NCBI GenBank assembly: GCA_000349905.1
Contig: KB722739.1
Coordinates: forward strand, 1,486,809-1,550,808
Direction of reading: 5' to 3'
DNA length: 64,000 bases
Source of the DNA: Volvariella volvacea V23
Lineage: Eukaryota > Basidiomycota > Agaricomycetes > Agaricales > Pluteaceae
Within the stretch, counting starts at the first letter, position 1. Each line of letters starts with the position of its first letter. Under the pieces are notes generated by a model. That model had not been told where the DNA came from and ran no database searches. It saw only the letters and a program-made list of their open reading frames with translations. The translations under genes were made by a program, and so were the position numbers. Below, piece by piece: positions 1 to 12,032 of the stretch.

Positions 1-23
1 ATGTAATCGTTGATTGTATTCAG

Positions 24-266
24 CGTGTTTTATTCGCACTATTCGTGGCCACTGTTGTGGCAGTTGCTGAAGGTGTTCTATTTCTCATTTGGCAGTGGCG
101 GAAGACATCTCCAGCGAAACAGCGACGGCGAGGTCGTATGTATGTGGAGCACAAGAAAGATAGAGGAGAGCATGTGCAAGTGGAGGGTAATGACACGAGT
201 TCCACAGTTGATGGGGTAGAGGTGCACGATCCGGCTGATCTTCGAAGGCGTCGACAAATGTCATAG
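24..266 (+). CDS. 3' exon of a membrane protein, possibly Vma12/TMEM199-like (partial)
   Basis: Only the last exon lies in the window. A splice acceptor (TTGATTGTATTCAG) ends at about 23 and the frame runs to a TAG at 266. The exon encodes one strongly hydrophobic helix (about residues 1-27), followed by a basic stretch (WRKTSPAKQRRRGR) and a polar charged tail. A Glu near the middle of the helix (VAVAEGVLFLIW) and a basic cytosolic tail resemble the last helix of Vma12/Vph2/TMEM199, the ER factor that assembles the vacuolar ATPase. That identification is a guess from a short piece, because the diagnostic upstream part is off the window. The stop codon is only 27 bp from the stop of the convergent Nudix gene. 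Confidence 0.5.
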   Translation, partial: RVLFALFVATVVAVAEGVLFLIWQWRKTSPAKQRRRGRMYVEHKKDRGEHVQVEGNDTSSTVDGVEVHDPADLRRRRQMS

Positions 267-293
267 ATGGGTATGCCCCCCACCCTCAATTGT

Positions 294-1210
294 TCAATCT
301 TTGTACACTCCCAATGTTCTCATTAATATATTTAGGTACCAGCCTGTTAATCCCCACACTTCCAATGCACTACCCTCAATTGCCACATCGTTTCCTGCCA
401 TTGCCCTCGTGATCCCGTCTTCTGGTATCAAGTCATCGACATTGATTGCCCAATATGGCTCGTTGTCACGAAACCGACTTCGTCTTTTTCGCGCAGGAGA
501 AGCCAGGGCAAGAAGAGGCAGATGAAATACTGTCTCCACCTCTGCTCTTGATATGGAGTGCGCAATTTGAAGCAAGTCCAATGAAGGTAGAGGATCCGTG
601 TCAGAGTGTTGGGTGTAGTCTTTAGAGTTATGAACAAAGCCCTTTGTGTACACGATCAATACGATAGCTTTAAGAGCGTTGATAAGTGTGCGTACTACAA
701 AAGGCCATACTCGCATATCACCACGCAGGTTTATCTCAGGAGGTCCAATTTCTCCCAACACCTCAACAGCAGATGGGAGAATGCCTACTTCTTCTTCCGT
801 CTCCCTTAAGGCGGCATGCATTACTGACTTATCTGCCCTCAGTCGTACAAACAAGCTTCCCAGTGCTCAATGAAAACAAATACCTATTGTGTCCACCCGC
901 CCACCAGGAAAGCTGTTCCAAAACAGTTAAATGCAATTCTATGCGGGAGCATTGGCTCCTACCTAACCTCGCCAGAGTGTGATCTTAGGTTCTTCCCTCG
1001 CACCTGGAGTAATATCCCTGGTATGTTGTTCACATTACAGAAAGGTATAAGCACAGCAGCATCTCCACGAGATATAAAAGCACTGGTTGACGCCCTCTCC
1101 CGCTGACTCTGGGTTGTTCCTGCCACTAGTGCGCTGCGGATCCACTGAAGGGTTCGCTTCGTAAAGGGTTGGGACAGAGAAGGAAAAGACGACAATGCCA
1201 CTGGATGCAT
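294..1210 (-). CDS. PCD1: Nudix hydrolase, CoA pyrophosphatase type (Pcd1/NUDT7/8-like)
   Basis: Predicted to hydrolyse CoA and related diphosphates, probably in peroxisomes or mitochondria. Four exons are inferred: 1210-963, 912-884, 832-696 and 641-294. The 29-nt second exon completes the signature: spliced, the protein reads SGEVSFPGGRVDTIDKS and continues into HAALRETEEEVGI. This is the NUDT7/8-type region followed by a full Nudix box GX5EX7REUXEEXGU. Later motifs (MRVWPFV, SRAEVETVFHLPL, PYWAINVDDLI) also match CoA-type Nudix proteins. Intron 3 (695-642) is exactly 54 nt with no in-frame stop, so a retained form would stay in frame with 18 extra residues. The start was placed at the Met before HPVALSSF; an in-frame Met at 1306 is possible. 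I see no clear peroxisomal targeting signal at the C-terminus (TLGVYKD). Confidence 0.9.
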
Positions 1211-1385
1211 GCTACGAAAGCTTGAGGTTGAAGAGTATCGACAGCATTTGGTCGTGCCATCACAGGGAAGCGAGTAAGTAACCGACGGACCGGGTTTGTT
1301 GTTCATTCGCTTCCGAAATAAACAGGGATCATGAGCCTAACTGGCTGAACTTCTCTTAAGACTACTATGTTGACCTCCAATTAAC

Positions 1386-3436
1386 ATGCGTGCATATCAT
1401 ATCCGCATCTCGTTGCATCCAAAGTTTGTCGCAAACTACCATCACAGAGGAGCCATTGATCAAGACATTCCTACATCACTGTTTGCACCACTACCATCGC
1501 ACAAAGCCAAACCAACCACTCGTCAAAACGCCATCTTCAACGCCCAGAAGAACGACTATAGACTAGGTCCTATCAGAATTGATTGGACAGATCTTGAAAT
1601 CATGTCGAAACCTACATATAGTTCCGTTGGTAAGGGAAGAGAGCCAGGTCGAGGTAGGATTATAAACCCCCTTGTAATGTTCATATAACCAAGTTTTAGG
1701 ACCTGCTGAGGCTACTTTTGTGCCTCATACGTCTTCCAAAAGTGGGAGTACAAATCTCCCAGAGGGGGTGATTCATATCTTCCGCGATTGTCAAAGCAGG
1801 ATGGACAATGAAGATAAGAGCGGGACATTTCCGACGAAGGAGTCATCTGTAACAGAGCTGAGTTCAGATGGTGTCATGCTTGCCGTACTTGCTGTGCCAT
1901 CTTGGATGACCCCATCAGATTTCCTTGGCTTCGTGGCGCCCGCAACTGACGGAATATCTCACTTACGAATTATACGGTCTGAGTTCGATATCAGCACTGT
2001 CCCATAGACACTGACAGCGATTTCCCAGTGATTCTGTTCCCAATCGATCAATCGCAGTCATCAAATTTCGGAATCCTGGTGAAGCATCTGAATTTGCTGA
2101 AGCCTACAATGGGCGCCCATTCAATTCGATGGAGGTGCGCACTGCCTTCGTCGAGCGGTGTTATATGCATGCCGACTGCTGTCACATAGCCCGAAATATG
2201 TCATGTAGTGCATGTCCTTTCCGTCGAGATTGAAGCAAGTGACACGGTCTCTCAAGCAATCAATCGCCTGGGTTCAACACAAACGAATATGTACGAACTA
2301 CCTACGTGTCCTGTCTGCTTAGAACGAATGGATTCTGCGGTCACTGGTCTGATTACTGTACCTTGTTCGCACACATTCCACTGCATGTGTCTTAGTAAAT
2401 GGGGTGACAGCCGGTGCGCTTTTCTCCTGGCCATATGCTACTCCGTTGCTAACCTACCTTAAGCTGTCCTGTCTGCCGCTATTCACAAAACTTGCTATCC
2501 TCCCACCCAACGGCGTCATCATCACCCAGATCAATGCCATTTGCGACCCCATCGACGCCTACCATATCCACGTGTTCTTCCTGTTCGTCAACTGCCAATC
2601 TTTGGATCTGTCTCATTTGTGGCAACATTGGCTGTGGTCGATATGGCCGAGCCCATGCGCACGCCCACTATCAAGATACTTCTCATCTGTATGCCTTGGA
2701 ACTCGAAACACAACGAGTCTGGGACTACGCCGGAGATGGCTACGTCCACCGACTGATACAGAACAGAGCAGACGGGAAGCTAGTCGAACTACCAAGTGCT
2801 GCAACATCGAGTGCCAATAACCGTGAAGGGGGACTTGGGCCAAGTCAAGCTGATGCCCTAACTGCGGAGAAGATTGAGGCCATCGGCATTGAATATTCAT
2901 ACCTGTTAACATCTCAGTTGGATTCTCAAAGGGCCTATTACGAAGAGCAGACAGGGGAGTTAAGAACTCAACTTGATGATCTTAAGGGATTGATTGAGAA
3001 GCTGTCTAAGGAATTTGAGATGGAAAGAAGGGCGTTAAGGGAACACGAGAGTCAAGTGAGACAGGAGGCAGAACAGAGAATCTCAGAAATCGCGAAGGAC
3101 AAACAAAAGGCCGAGGTCAAAGCTGAGAAGATGTCAGAGCTAGCAAGGCGGTTGGAAAAAGATCTAAAAGAAGAAAGGGCAGTAAGCAAGGGTTTGTTGG
3201 AAAATCTGCGAAAGGTAAAGGAAAATGACGAAAAGAGACACCAGGAAGTGGAGGCGTCTAAGGCTAAAATAAGTGAACTGGAGGATCAAGTTAGGGATCT
3301 GATGTTCTTTGTGGAGGTCAAGACGAAGATTGAGAGTGGTGCTGGATTAGAGGGTGAAGCTGCTGGTGGGTCGTTGGAGGTCTCTGTGCCTCAACCACCT
3401 CCAATTGCGAGGAAAAAGAAAACGCGCAAGGGATAG
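1386..3436 (+). CDS. ETP1: BRAP2/Etp1-type RING and UBP zinc-finger E3 ubiquitin ligase
   Basis: Cytosolic ubiquitin ligase of the BRCA1-associated protein family; the yeast homologue Etp1 acts in ethanol tolerance and protein turnover, and animal BRAP2 tunes Ras/MAPK signalling. Domain order is a BRAP2 N-terminal region (from about 1700; KFRNPGEASEFAEAYNGRPF is its RRM-like part), a RING finger (CPVCLERMD, CSHTFHCMCLSKW, CPVCRYS), a ZnF-UBP (CSSCSSTANLWICLICGNIG, HAHAHYQDTSHLYALE), a long coiled coil from about 2870 to 3320, and a basic tail (ARKKKTRKG). Four introns are inferred near 1653-1699, 1979-2030, 2134-2189 and 2412-2464; the last splits the RING between its zinc-ligand clusters. 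All expected zinc ligands are present. The N-terminal start is the weakest point, since the first exon is poorly conserved in this family. Confidence 0.93.
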
Positions 3437-3639
3437 CATGTAGTTTCATGAGATTGTGTACTGTAGCCCTTCGTGAGCGTATATATCATAACCCCACGGA
3501 CTAGCACGAACTTCAACCTATAATACATTTATAAGCCAATATCAAAAATCAAAACACTTATAACATAACACGCAAAATAATGCCCGCATGAGATAATGCA
3601 GAAACCCAGAGTAGAACGGGAGGTATGCAGTAAACAAAG

Positions 3640-6600
3640 CTACAATGTCTCGAAAAATGACAAGTCTTGGGCTGACAATCCACCAGATCCTCCGGTCGTG
3701 TTGGATGTGGATGTGGTCGAAGAGAAGGATGAAGAATAAGCGCTATTACGGCTGTGAACTAAGGAATGGTTCCCAGTACTCTGAGGAGTCAATGAAAGCA
3801 CAGGAGACGCAGCACCAAAACCATTAGATCTTGTGGCTTGGGTTGGAGTGTTAAAGAGGCTTAGGATAGCTGCGTTTGGTGTTTGAGCCCTCCCTGGCGG
3901 ATTGAGTGATTTTGGTGCAGAGGGTGCTAAAGTACCTAAATCCGCCATGGCTGCTGCCTGCTGGTCACTCATCGATCTCCCAGGTGGAGGGCGGCCTGAC
4001 GGAAGTGTCGTTGTTTCGTCACCAATACCGTCCAACAAATCGACTGAAGTTCTGCTATCTGTTGGAGGGGGTAGGGCTTCTGGTAAAGGCGAAGGAGGAG
4101 CGGGCCATCTCCCTTTACGAGAGGCAGCAGCCTCTAACAGGCTTAGAGTTCTTGAGTGGTCGGCGGAAGTCTTGCGTTTGGGCGTTGTTTGTTGGACTTG
4201 TACTGGATGAGGTGGCGTGGCAGTCCTGCTGACAGTGCCATTGTGATTGGCGCTACCGCGGGCCAGGGAGAGTCTAATAGGTTGAATGGGTTGTGGTGCC
4301 TTAATAGGTGGCTTAATAGGTGACTTGCTTGGTGGGCGTGGTGGAGATGGGCTGCGAATTGGAGAAGATACGAAGTCGTCGAAGTCGTCAAACACTGCAG
4401 ATGCATCCATGGTATTGGGGAATGACGATTGCGCAACAAGACCCTGTTCCGAACCTGTTGAAATCGAAGCGGATAGCGTAGATGAGGTAGATAGATGAGA
4501 TGACAAGGCAGTGGAACTTGTTGACATGGTGGGCCCAGAGTGAAATTCAGAAAAATCGTCGTCATCAAACAAGTTGTTGGACGTAGATACTGAAGCAGGT
4601 TGTACATTGGCTATTGTCTCAAACGACGAAATACCCTGTGGTGCCACAATAGCGGGCACAGGCGTTGAACGCGCGGATGTCGATGAAGGCGGGGGAGCAA
4701 TCCCAAAAAACCCCTCGAGCTTAGGAATAGCACTAGGCTCGGCCACTAATGTTGTCGACATAACAGCAGTAATCGTACGCTTAGGAGGGATGGCGGGAGT
4801 TTGTGACCGTGGCTGACTGGCTATTGGCGGTAGGGATTTATCTACCGGAGTGCTACTTCGTGTGCTATTCGGTGACAATGACAACTGAGTTGGGTGGATT
4901 GGAGCAAACGCTGTGTAGGGATTTCCTGCTACAGGTTGTGGGGTTGGGGCTGGCTGGGTGCTCGGAGTAGCGACCGAAGTGCCATTGCCAAAGAGGTCAA
5001 AGAAATCATCATTGGAAGCTCGAGGGACCTGGTTCTGTTCAGGTCGGTATGTCTTGTCTTCTGGTCGCACGAATGAAGTAGGTTGTGGGGGTTGTGCTGA
5101 GAGCGGTGATTGTGTCTTTTTTGGGGGTGCTGGTATTGTTAGTTTGGGTGGTGGGGCGAGTGGAGGGGGGAGCTTGGTCGGTAAAGGTGATGACTGGATC
5201 ATGCTTGTCAAGGCCTTCAACTGAGCAGAATCGTCGGCTTCAACATCGTCGCTAGCGCTTGGCACGATGTCAGAGAGAAATTCGAGATCATCTGAGGATA
5301 GTGCCAAAGAACTACGAGCGCTCGGTGATGGTACTTTGGCACGGGAGAAGCGATTGAGAAATCGGGAGACAGCAGATTGTTGTGGAGCAACAACTTCTGG
5401 CATTGGCTCAGGGTGAGATGCAGGTAACGGAGAAGTTGGAGAGGAGGTTGGTGGGACAACGTGGTTTTGGGTTGCAGGAGGGGTGTCAATTGTGACAGGT
5501 GATGGCAACTTGCTTGCGGGCGAGGGTTTATCAATGCTTAGTCTTGGTGATTCAATACTTGGTTGCTTGCTTATCGATGGGGCAGGGGACACAGAACGCT
5601 CTAATTGGGTCTGTGTCTCCGCTACTGGAGAAGCCGCTTTGCGACCGAAGAATGACAGAATGCCGCTAGAGGCACGTTTTTTGCTATCTGTGACGGGTAC
5701 TGGATCCTGTTTCTCTTTTTCTAGAATGCGCCAGCCAGGCGGTAGGTCTGCATCGAGAGAAATTTCTGGTCGTGACTTCACGGATATCTCCCACGCCATG
5801 GAGCCTTTTGAAGCTAAGTACATAGCCATAGGACTACCTCGCGTAAGAGGAACATGTCTTGTTAGCTTCAGAGTCTCTGTCATACGTTTCGAGGCAAACG
5901 TTTTAGAGAATTGCACAGCGGGGGGCAAGTTCAGGTCATCAGGAACAATTCGAGCCCGAATAGTAGTGCTTTAAGAAATAGTCAGAACAGGGACATATTG
6001 ATCAGATAAATGCCATACAGTTCTGCGATGTCATCCATTTCCTCATACCTCTTGGGGGTTATTACCTTTGCAGAGGGGGATATTTCTGGCCATAACTCCT
6101 CACACAAGGCCCGTGACCCATCGAGGAGGGTCGACAACACTTCAGGAGGCTAAAACAGATTCAGTTTACCAGAAATCTGGGTGGGAAGGGTTGGACTGAC
6201 GACATGACGATCCTGCTTCTCCTTGAGTCGCTTGGCAGCTGTCCATTCGTCATCCTGATCTGCCTGTGCCTTCGTGGAATCGCTACCCCATGAAGCACCC
6301 CATGCGCCGGATGATGCAAACTCATCTGCGTTCAATCCTTGAGAGGGTGTCCAGGGCTCATGCCTCGATTCATCATCCTGTGCTGCAACCTCGAACGTTC
6401 CAAACGCATCGGGACTATCTGGCACGGGAAAGGAAGACATAAGTGGTGTTGCTGGAATAGTCGGCGGTGATACGCCATGGTCCACAGGTGGGGTAGGAGC
6501 TGCAACCGGTGGGTCTGGAGGCAAGGACGGGGACGGAGGGGGAGAGGGACTAGATACAGACGTGGGTGAACCAGTTATTTGTCCTGTGGATGACGACGCA

Positions 6601-6926
6601 GGCGGTAGAGGTAATCCATGTTCAGATTGCGAAGAGGACACTCGGCCTATTGGTATAGTCTCATATGACGAAACTGCCCACCCTGCTGTGGGAAGGGTGG
6701 AAGAACCCCATAAAGATAGATGACTATCAGACTGGTCTGCCCAAGAAATGCCTGCACCAGTGGACCAGGACGGTTGGGCCAAGTCAGCTTCATGGTCTTC
6801 GGTCGATGAAATAGAGGGAGACGGCTTCGGCCAGGCTGAAAAGTTGGAAATACTAGATGGTATAGGGTCGGCAGCAGGATGAGATTTTGTGGGGTCTCCC
6901 CAAGCATTAGCCCATGGGTCGTCCAT
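3640..6926 (-). CDS. large disordered protein with acidic-aromatic motifs, possible clathrin-adaptor accessory factor
   Basis: I do not recognise a named family. Three exons fit: 6926 to about 6198, about 6145 to 6030, and a long last exon to the TAG at 3640. The N-terminus begins MDDPWANAWGD and has further tryptophan motifs (GAWGASWG). A globular-looking segment follows, starting VPDDLNLPPAVQFSKTFASK and ending in DLPPGWRILEKEK. The remaining 650 or so residues are rich in Pro, Ser and Thr. They carry short acidic-aromatic motifs (DDFFDLFGNG, DDDFSEFHSG, FDDFDDFVSS, LSFFETL) of the kind that bind adaptin ear domains in aftiphilin- and Laa2-like proteins. A role in Golgi or endosome trafficking is therefore an inference from motifs only. 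It is divergent from the STE50 gene, with 236 bp between the start codons. Confidence 0.6.
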
Positions 6927-7162
6927 GATGGTAGCTGAGGATTTGCTGTGAGATTTACATGAAAATACAGAGCAAGAGCAGAGAATCTGCCAGGTGCGGC
7001 GATGGTGTCCAGCGGGAGACAGGGTCCAGCGGGGATATACGAGGCAATCTCACGTGGCCCTTGCAGAAGGATCCGCTTGAACCTGAGCCTGAGACCCAGT
7101 ATTGTCACAACCCATCCACTCCCCCTCCCCCTCTGTCCTTCGCCATCCCTCCTGCCTCGCTT

Positions 7163-9538
7163 ATGGATGCGTCTTCATCAGACAAACATGTCTTGGACTG
7201 GGACGAACGAGACGTCCAAAATTGGCTTGCCAGTAAGGGCTATCCTCAGTATGAAGGCAGCATAAGAGGTCCGTCTTGTCCCTACCTTAGGGTTCATTTA
7301 AGTCGACCGCAATTCTAGAGCACAAGATCTGTGGTGATATCCTTTGTGACCTGGACTCCGACGGCCTCAAGGGTCTTGGCGTCAGTACCATCGGCCAGCG
7401 GTTGGCCATCCTCAAGGCTATCTACCAACTCAAAGTTGCCAATCGAATTCCTATTGGGCCAGACCAATATGTACCTCCGTGTAAGGCCTTGGACACCCCA
7501 ATAAGGCCATTCAACTGACACAACGTTCAGCCGAGGCAGAGGCCTCCGAACGATTAGAGAGTATGTCCGTAGAAAAGTTGCATACACTTGTGAAGGAGCA
7601 GGGTACGTGCTTGTCGTCGTGCTCTGTTGATGTCAATCTTACCCACCTTAGAATCACGAATACAAAAGTTGGAGGAAGAAAACCGTGGTCTGAGTGACAG
7701 TATGCGGACAGTCCTGGATGAACTAAGTCAAATACGATCTCAACTTGGCCGACCTGTACGCTTTCCTGTGATCAGCCTCCGCTTTGAGACTTATCTAGCA
7801 TTAGGATGAAAACAACCCACTCAAGAGACAGCCGTCATTCAGATGGGCGCAATATAAACCAGCTAAATCTCCAACGAAAGCCGATATAGAGTCTCCTCAC
7901 CCCTCCCCCCAACAACTCGAGCACGACCTCACCACGCACTCCCGAGTTCCTCCTCAAATTCAAACCACGCCCGCTGAGAAATCTCGACAGGGCTCGTCCT
8001 CGGCCATTGACTCTCCAGATGCTGGTCAGACGACACCTAGAGCTCAACGCCAGGAGAGTTCCGATAACCTGAAGAGTCTGAAAGTTAGTCTTGATGACCC
8101 GACTTGGAAAGTTCTTCCTGCTGCACTCAGGAAGTATCGTATCAATAACGATATATGGCAAAATTATGCCATGTTCATTTGCTATGGTTCTCCAGGTGTG
8201 TTTCTCTTGCAGACAATGTCTTTGCCTAGTTTAGATTTTCACATCATGCCAGGTAATCGAATAGAGCGCTGCCTCAGTTATGATGAGAAGCCACTGTTGT
8301 TGTTCCAGAAACTGAAGGACCTAAAGAAAAGTCCCGTATTTATGCTCAAACATATAAAGGACATACGGTCTCCAATCGCCGTTGCACAACAGAAGCACGC
8401 AGCACGCAAGGCAGCGTCTGTAATTACAACAGAAACAGCAGCAACGCACGGACACCATAAGGCGCCTTCTACGTCCCGCACGAACCACCGACCCCCAAGA
8501 CTAGATGTCCAGGACTTGTCGACGCCCGCGCCTGCTTTATCGGGAGTAACACCCCAACCAGGGTGGCCTGAACCAGGAATGGTGTCCCCCTCAGTTGGCG
8601 ATCGCGACGAGGCAGGCATATCCTGGGCGTCTACTAGCACTGTGGTTCAAGGAAGCTCTGGGGCATCTACAACGAATGGACATGATAGACTCAGGCCAAA
8701 TGGGGGCTCGGGTGAGCACAGCAACTCTCATGCCCGAGAGAGTCCGCCATCATCGAATGATCAAGTATCTTATGCGGTCGCGATATACCCTTATATGGCA
8801 GAACAAGATGATGAATTCGACGTGGTTGTGTGAGTATGAGTTTACTCTTCTCAAGGATATCACCTTATTTGAGCTGCAGGGGAGATACCTTCGTCATATT
8901 GTCTCGAGTCCGAGGATGGTGGAGTGTCCAGAGAGATCCTACAGGTTCTGGCATTGTGGATTCATCGGAGACCGCCAAGTCCGGGTGGGTACCTGCTGGG
9001 TGTCTGCTGGAAACCAATGTTCCAGTTGCGTCCGCCATTGCTGAGGCCACTGCAAAATCTGGGACATCCACATCAAAGACCCCTATCCTACCTCTAAGCA
9101 TTATCTCAACGAGTTTCCCTGGTGTTGCCCTTATGGATTACAAGGGGAAGGGAGAAGAGGAGTTAGATCTGGTGAAGGATGACGCACTTCGTGTTTTCAA
9201 GAAATACAATCACTGGTCATACGTACGTCCTATATTTTCATCTCACCTCTTTCCGGCCTGCTCATAATTGGCTCGATTGTTCATGCAGGCTGTCAAAGAG
9301 GATGGTGGTGAACGTGGTTGGGTACCAGTAAGTAATATATCTTGTTTCGGTGCCATTCTGCTGATAATTTTCCTAGTCCTGGTTTATTGGCAAAGTCAAC
9401 ACATCCTCTGAGAAACCCCCGCCAACGCCAAATACTAGTTTACCTCTAACCTCTGACGACCCAACACATGCACAAGTTTCACCCATGTCATCTGCTTTCC
9501 CATCAGTACAAAATTCACGCGCTACACCCGTTCTGTGA
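7163..9538 (+). CDS. STE50: Ste50/Ubc2-type MAPK pathway adaptor (SAM, RA, two SH3 domains)
   Basis: Adaptor linking Cdc42/Ras and the MAPKKK Ste11 in mating, filamentation and osmotic signalling. An N-terminal SAM domain is visible (WDERDVQNWLASKGYPQYEG, then GDILCDLDSDGLKGLGV), then a coiled-coil piece (RIQKLEEENRGLSDSM). A Ras-association domain follows (WQNYAMFICYGSPGNRIERC ... LLLFQKLKDLKKSPVFMLKH). Two SH3 domains close the protein: AVAIYPYMAEQDDEFDVVVG with a GWW and SGWVPAG core, and GVALMDYKGKGEEELDLVKD with RGWVPSWFIG. Yeast Ste50 ends after RA; C-terminal SH3 domains are the arrangement known for basidiomycete Ubc2 of Ustilago. At least seven short introns are inferred. The start is the Met of MDASSSDKHVLDW, just before the SAM domain. 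Confidence 0.93.
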
Positions 9539-10340
9539 TCACCTGGCGTGCTAGCAGGGCAATACCTTTAATATACATAACACTCCCTTGGATCTAGCTG
9601 CAATGATTGGTCAGAAAACACTCTCATAATGTCAAGTTGATCATGTCCTCATCCGTTGTCTTGATTTCTTACACCTTTTGTATAATGCTCTGATCGAACA
9701 GCATGTTTTCTCTTCATTACTCCCAATTGGAGCATCGCTGCACTCAAAGGTTACCTTTCACCCTCCCCAGGATTTCTTTGGTTCGCTTTCTGATCATGAC
9801 TCAACGCACGATTGCGGTACTTCATCTTCGTCCCTACTGTACATGTTTGATTCGATTTTTTGGTGATCCTGATTTCGTCCCTCCTTTGCCCCTTTTTTGC
9901 TCCATTTGGGTGTCACAACCTCCATCAATATTCGCCATATTGCATGACCTCACATACTTTGTAATTATACCTTACTCCAGTTGCTGGATATAACAATGTT
10001 GATCACAATCGCATTATGGAAGGATTTTGAATTCCGTAGAGAACTATGTGCCCCTGCCGGCGTTGCTGGAATTAGAACACTTTCGTGGAGGGAAATTGTA
10101 GAATACAAGAAAATGAAAGGTGCAGATACATGCATGATACGTACAGCTACACGAAAGTAACACAGTGTCGAAGCGTAAACCAAACAGCAACTAACCAAAA
10201 AGCAGTGATCCATAAACGTCTCATTAATGGGGCAAAAACCTGTTCTTTTATACACAAACATATTTGGAATGCTAGAAATGGGCCATCCTTGCATAGAAAG
10301 GAAACTGTAACACTGCAAATCGGAAATGCAGGTGGCAAAT
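9539..10340. other. long gap between two convergent genes, no gene seen
   Basis: About 800 bp between the stops of STE50 and the J-protein gene. All frames are broken by stops and the open stretches lack protein-like composition. It presumably holds the two 3' UTRs. I saw no tRNA, repeat or transposon. It is several times longer than the other convergent gaps of this window. Confidence 0.6.
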
Positions 10341-11839
10341 CTAGTGCCAACGCCTCCTGTGCTGATGCCGTTCTTCATATCGAGATGGCTCTTCGTATCG
10401 GTGAGCCCTTTCGTCATACCTCGTGTATTCCTCTATACTTCATCAGAAAAATTTTTGAGTGGTTTTAGTCGGCCAACATACCATGAGGGTTTGGGGCCGC
10501 GTGCGATCCTGTCACAGTCCAAGAGTGAGAATGGGGATCTTAGAATGCTATATACATTACTATACGTACGCAATGATTCGTGTTTTCTTTCTCGACGCCT
10601 GTTACCACTGTGTCCAGCATCTTGATCTACATGCACTCATTGTAAGCACATTCCGGATAGAAAGGCTCAACTTACACGAGTCATAGCTATTTTGACTGTG
10701 ATACGAGGGTGACGGGCTTGGCCGGTACTCGGCGGGTGAATTGTAGTGATAGGCATTATGCCTCGAAGCCTGAGAATGGTGCGAACGCGAGTCAAGCATT
10801 GGCTGCGAATCGGCCATCCGATTGCTCGGTAGATAGCCTCTGCTGGGCTGCTCTACGCCGTTGATTGTATAGACTTCTCGACCGTCGTCGTACAATCGTC
10901 GCACATGCTCGTTGCCCTAAGGGATGTGTCAACGCTGTTAGCACCCTGAAAACGAGGTATAGCGTTTGTCTCCCGTACCTCCCAATCCCTTGTCTGATGA
11001 ATAGTTTCTACCCTACCATTGACCATATTGGTAACCATGCGCTCTTCTTGCCATCTTGTACCGCTTCGTGGACGATGACCTGAACTTGTGGATATATGCA
11101 CCCGGCTCGAGAAACGGGGTTGGGGAGGTGGAAGCATAGGGTGCATCATGAAGCCCGTGGAAAAGGGATCTTGATCAACACTGGCCATGAGGTCGTCTAA
11201 CTCCGCAAATGCCATACCGAAGGGACTGGTATGAGCAAACCCGCGATGTGAAGTGTGTCGAATATGAGGCATATCACCAAAGATGGATTGGAAAAGAACA
11301 AATGGATCGGTGAACGTGAAGGTTGTAAAGGGGCTAGTGGTGAAGACGAAATCTGCGTGAGGGGCGTGGTGCCGATGAGCATGGGAGTGGGAGTGAGCAT
11401 GGGCATGGGCATAGTGGGCTTCTTCATGATCGACCTCTGGAGGTGGCCACACGCCATGCTGATCGTAAAGCTATGGGGCCATCAACTCTTGCACAAGCAC
11501 CAAAGTCCACTTGTTGCTCACTTTTCGGGTTTTCGAATCGTTTAGCACCTCGTATGCATTATTGACCTGTATGTGCAAGGTCAATTCGAGAACGGGAGAG
11601 AAACAGAGAATCTATGCCCGCCTTTCGGAAGCTTTCCTCTGAGGCCTTCTTATCTGCTTCGGTTGCACCAACTGGAAGCCTGTCTGGATGAGTTTGCAGG
11701 GCCTTCTTCCTATACGCCTTGCGTACTGTATCCCCGGATGTCACGGTGGCGAATGCAGGCAAAACCAAATAGCAAACGCACTTTCTTCGGTGGTAGCGCT
11801 CTTGGGCACTCCAAGGATCTCGTAGAGGTTGGTGGCCAT
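10341..11839 (-). CDS. DNAJB6-like J-domain co-chaperone with His-rich region
   Basis: Hsp70 co-chaperone. The spliced N-terminus is MATNLYEILGVPKSATTEE, then IRKAYRKKALQTHPDRLP with the HPD motif, then VNNAYEVLNDSKTRK and YDQHGVWPPP. A histidine-rich segment (HAHAHSHSHAHRHHA) and a Phe-rich stretch (TSPFTTFTFTDPF) follow, as in DNAJB6-like proteins. The C-terminal half is Arg-, His- and Tyr-rich and ends EEPSRYEERHQHRRRWH. About seven introns are needed. The second (11621-11567) begins with GC instead of GT. The 3' end was traced by splicing over in-frame stops near 10440 and 10570, so the last two or three exons are less certain than the J domain. The gene is divergent from IPI3 (193 bp between start codons). 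Confidence 0.8.
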
Positions 11840-12032
11840 GGCGTAGAGAGTGAATGCAGCAAAGCTGTGGAGCTGGGATGAGGCGTCAAGACCACTGCAA
11901 TCCAATGTGGAATGTTCTGGCAAGCCCACCGCCACGGCGTAGCCTCGCTCCAGTCTCCCACGTGCTCGTTATCTAATCAGCCTATTTTCTGGTTCATTTT
12001 CCGCTGAATTTCCAAATTTTGGACGCGTCCAC
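11840..12032. promoter_or_regulatory. shared promoter between the J-protein gene and IPI3
   Basis: 193 bp separate the divergent start codons. There is no clear TATA box. It must contain both promoters and both 5' UTRs. Confidence 0.5.

Noticed and set aside
10433..10636. C-terminus of the J-protein ending at 10433
   Set aside because: Splicing across two short introns instead gives an Arg/Tyr/Glu-rich end (RYDERAHRYEEPSRYEER) consistent with the preceding sequence, so the gene was extended to 10341.
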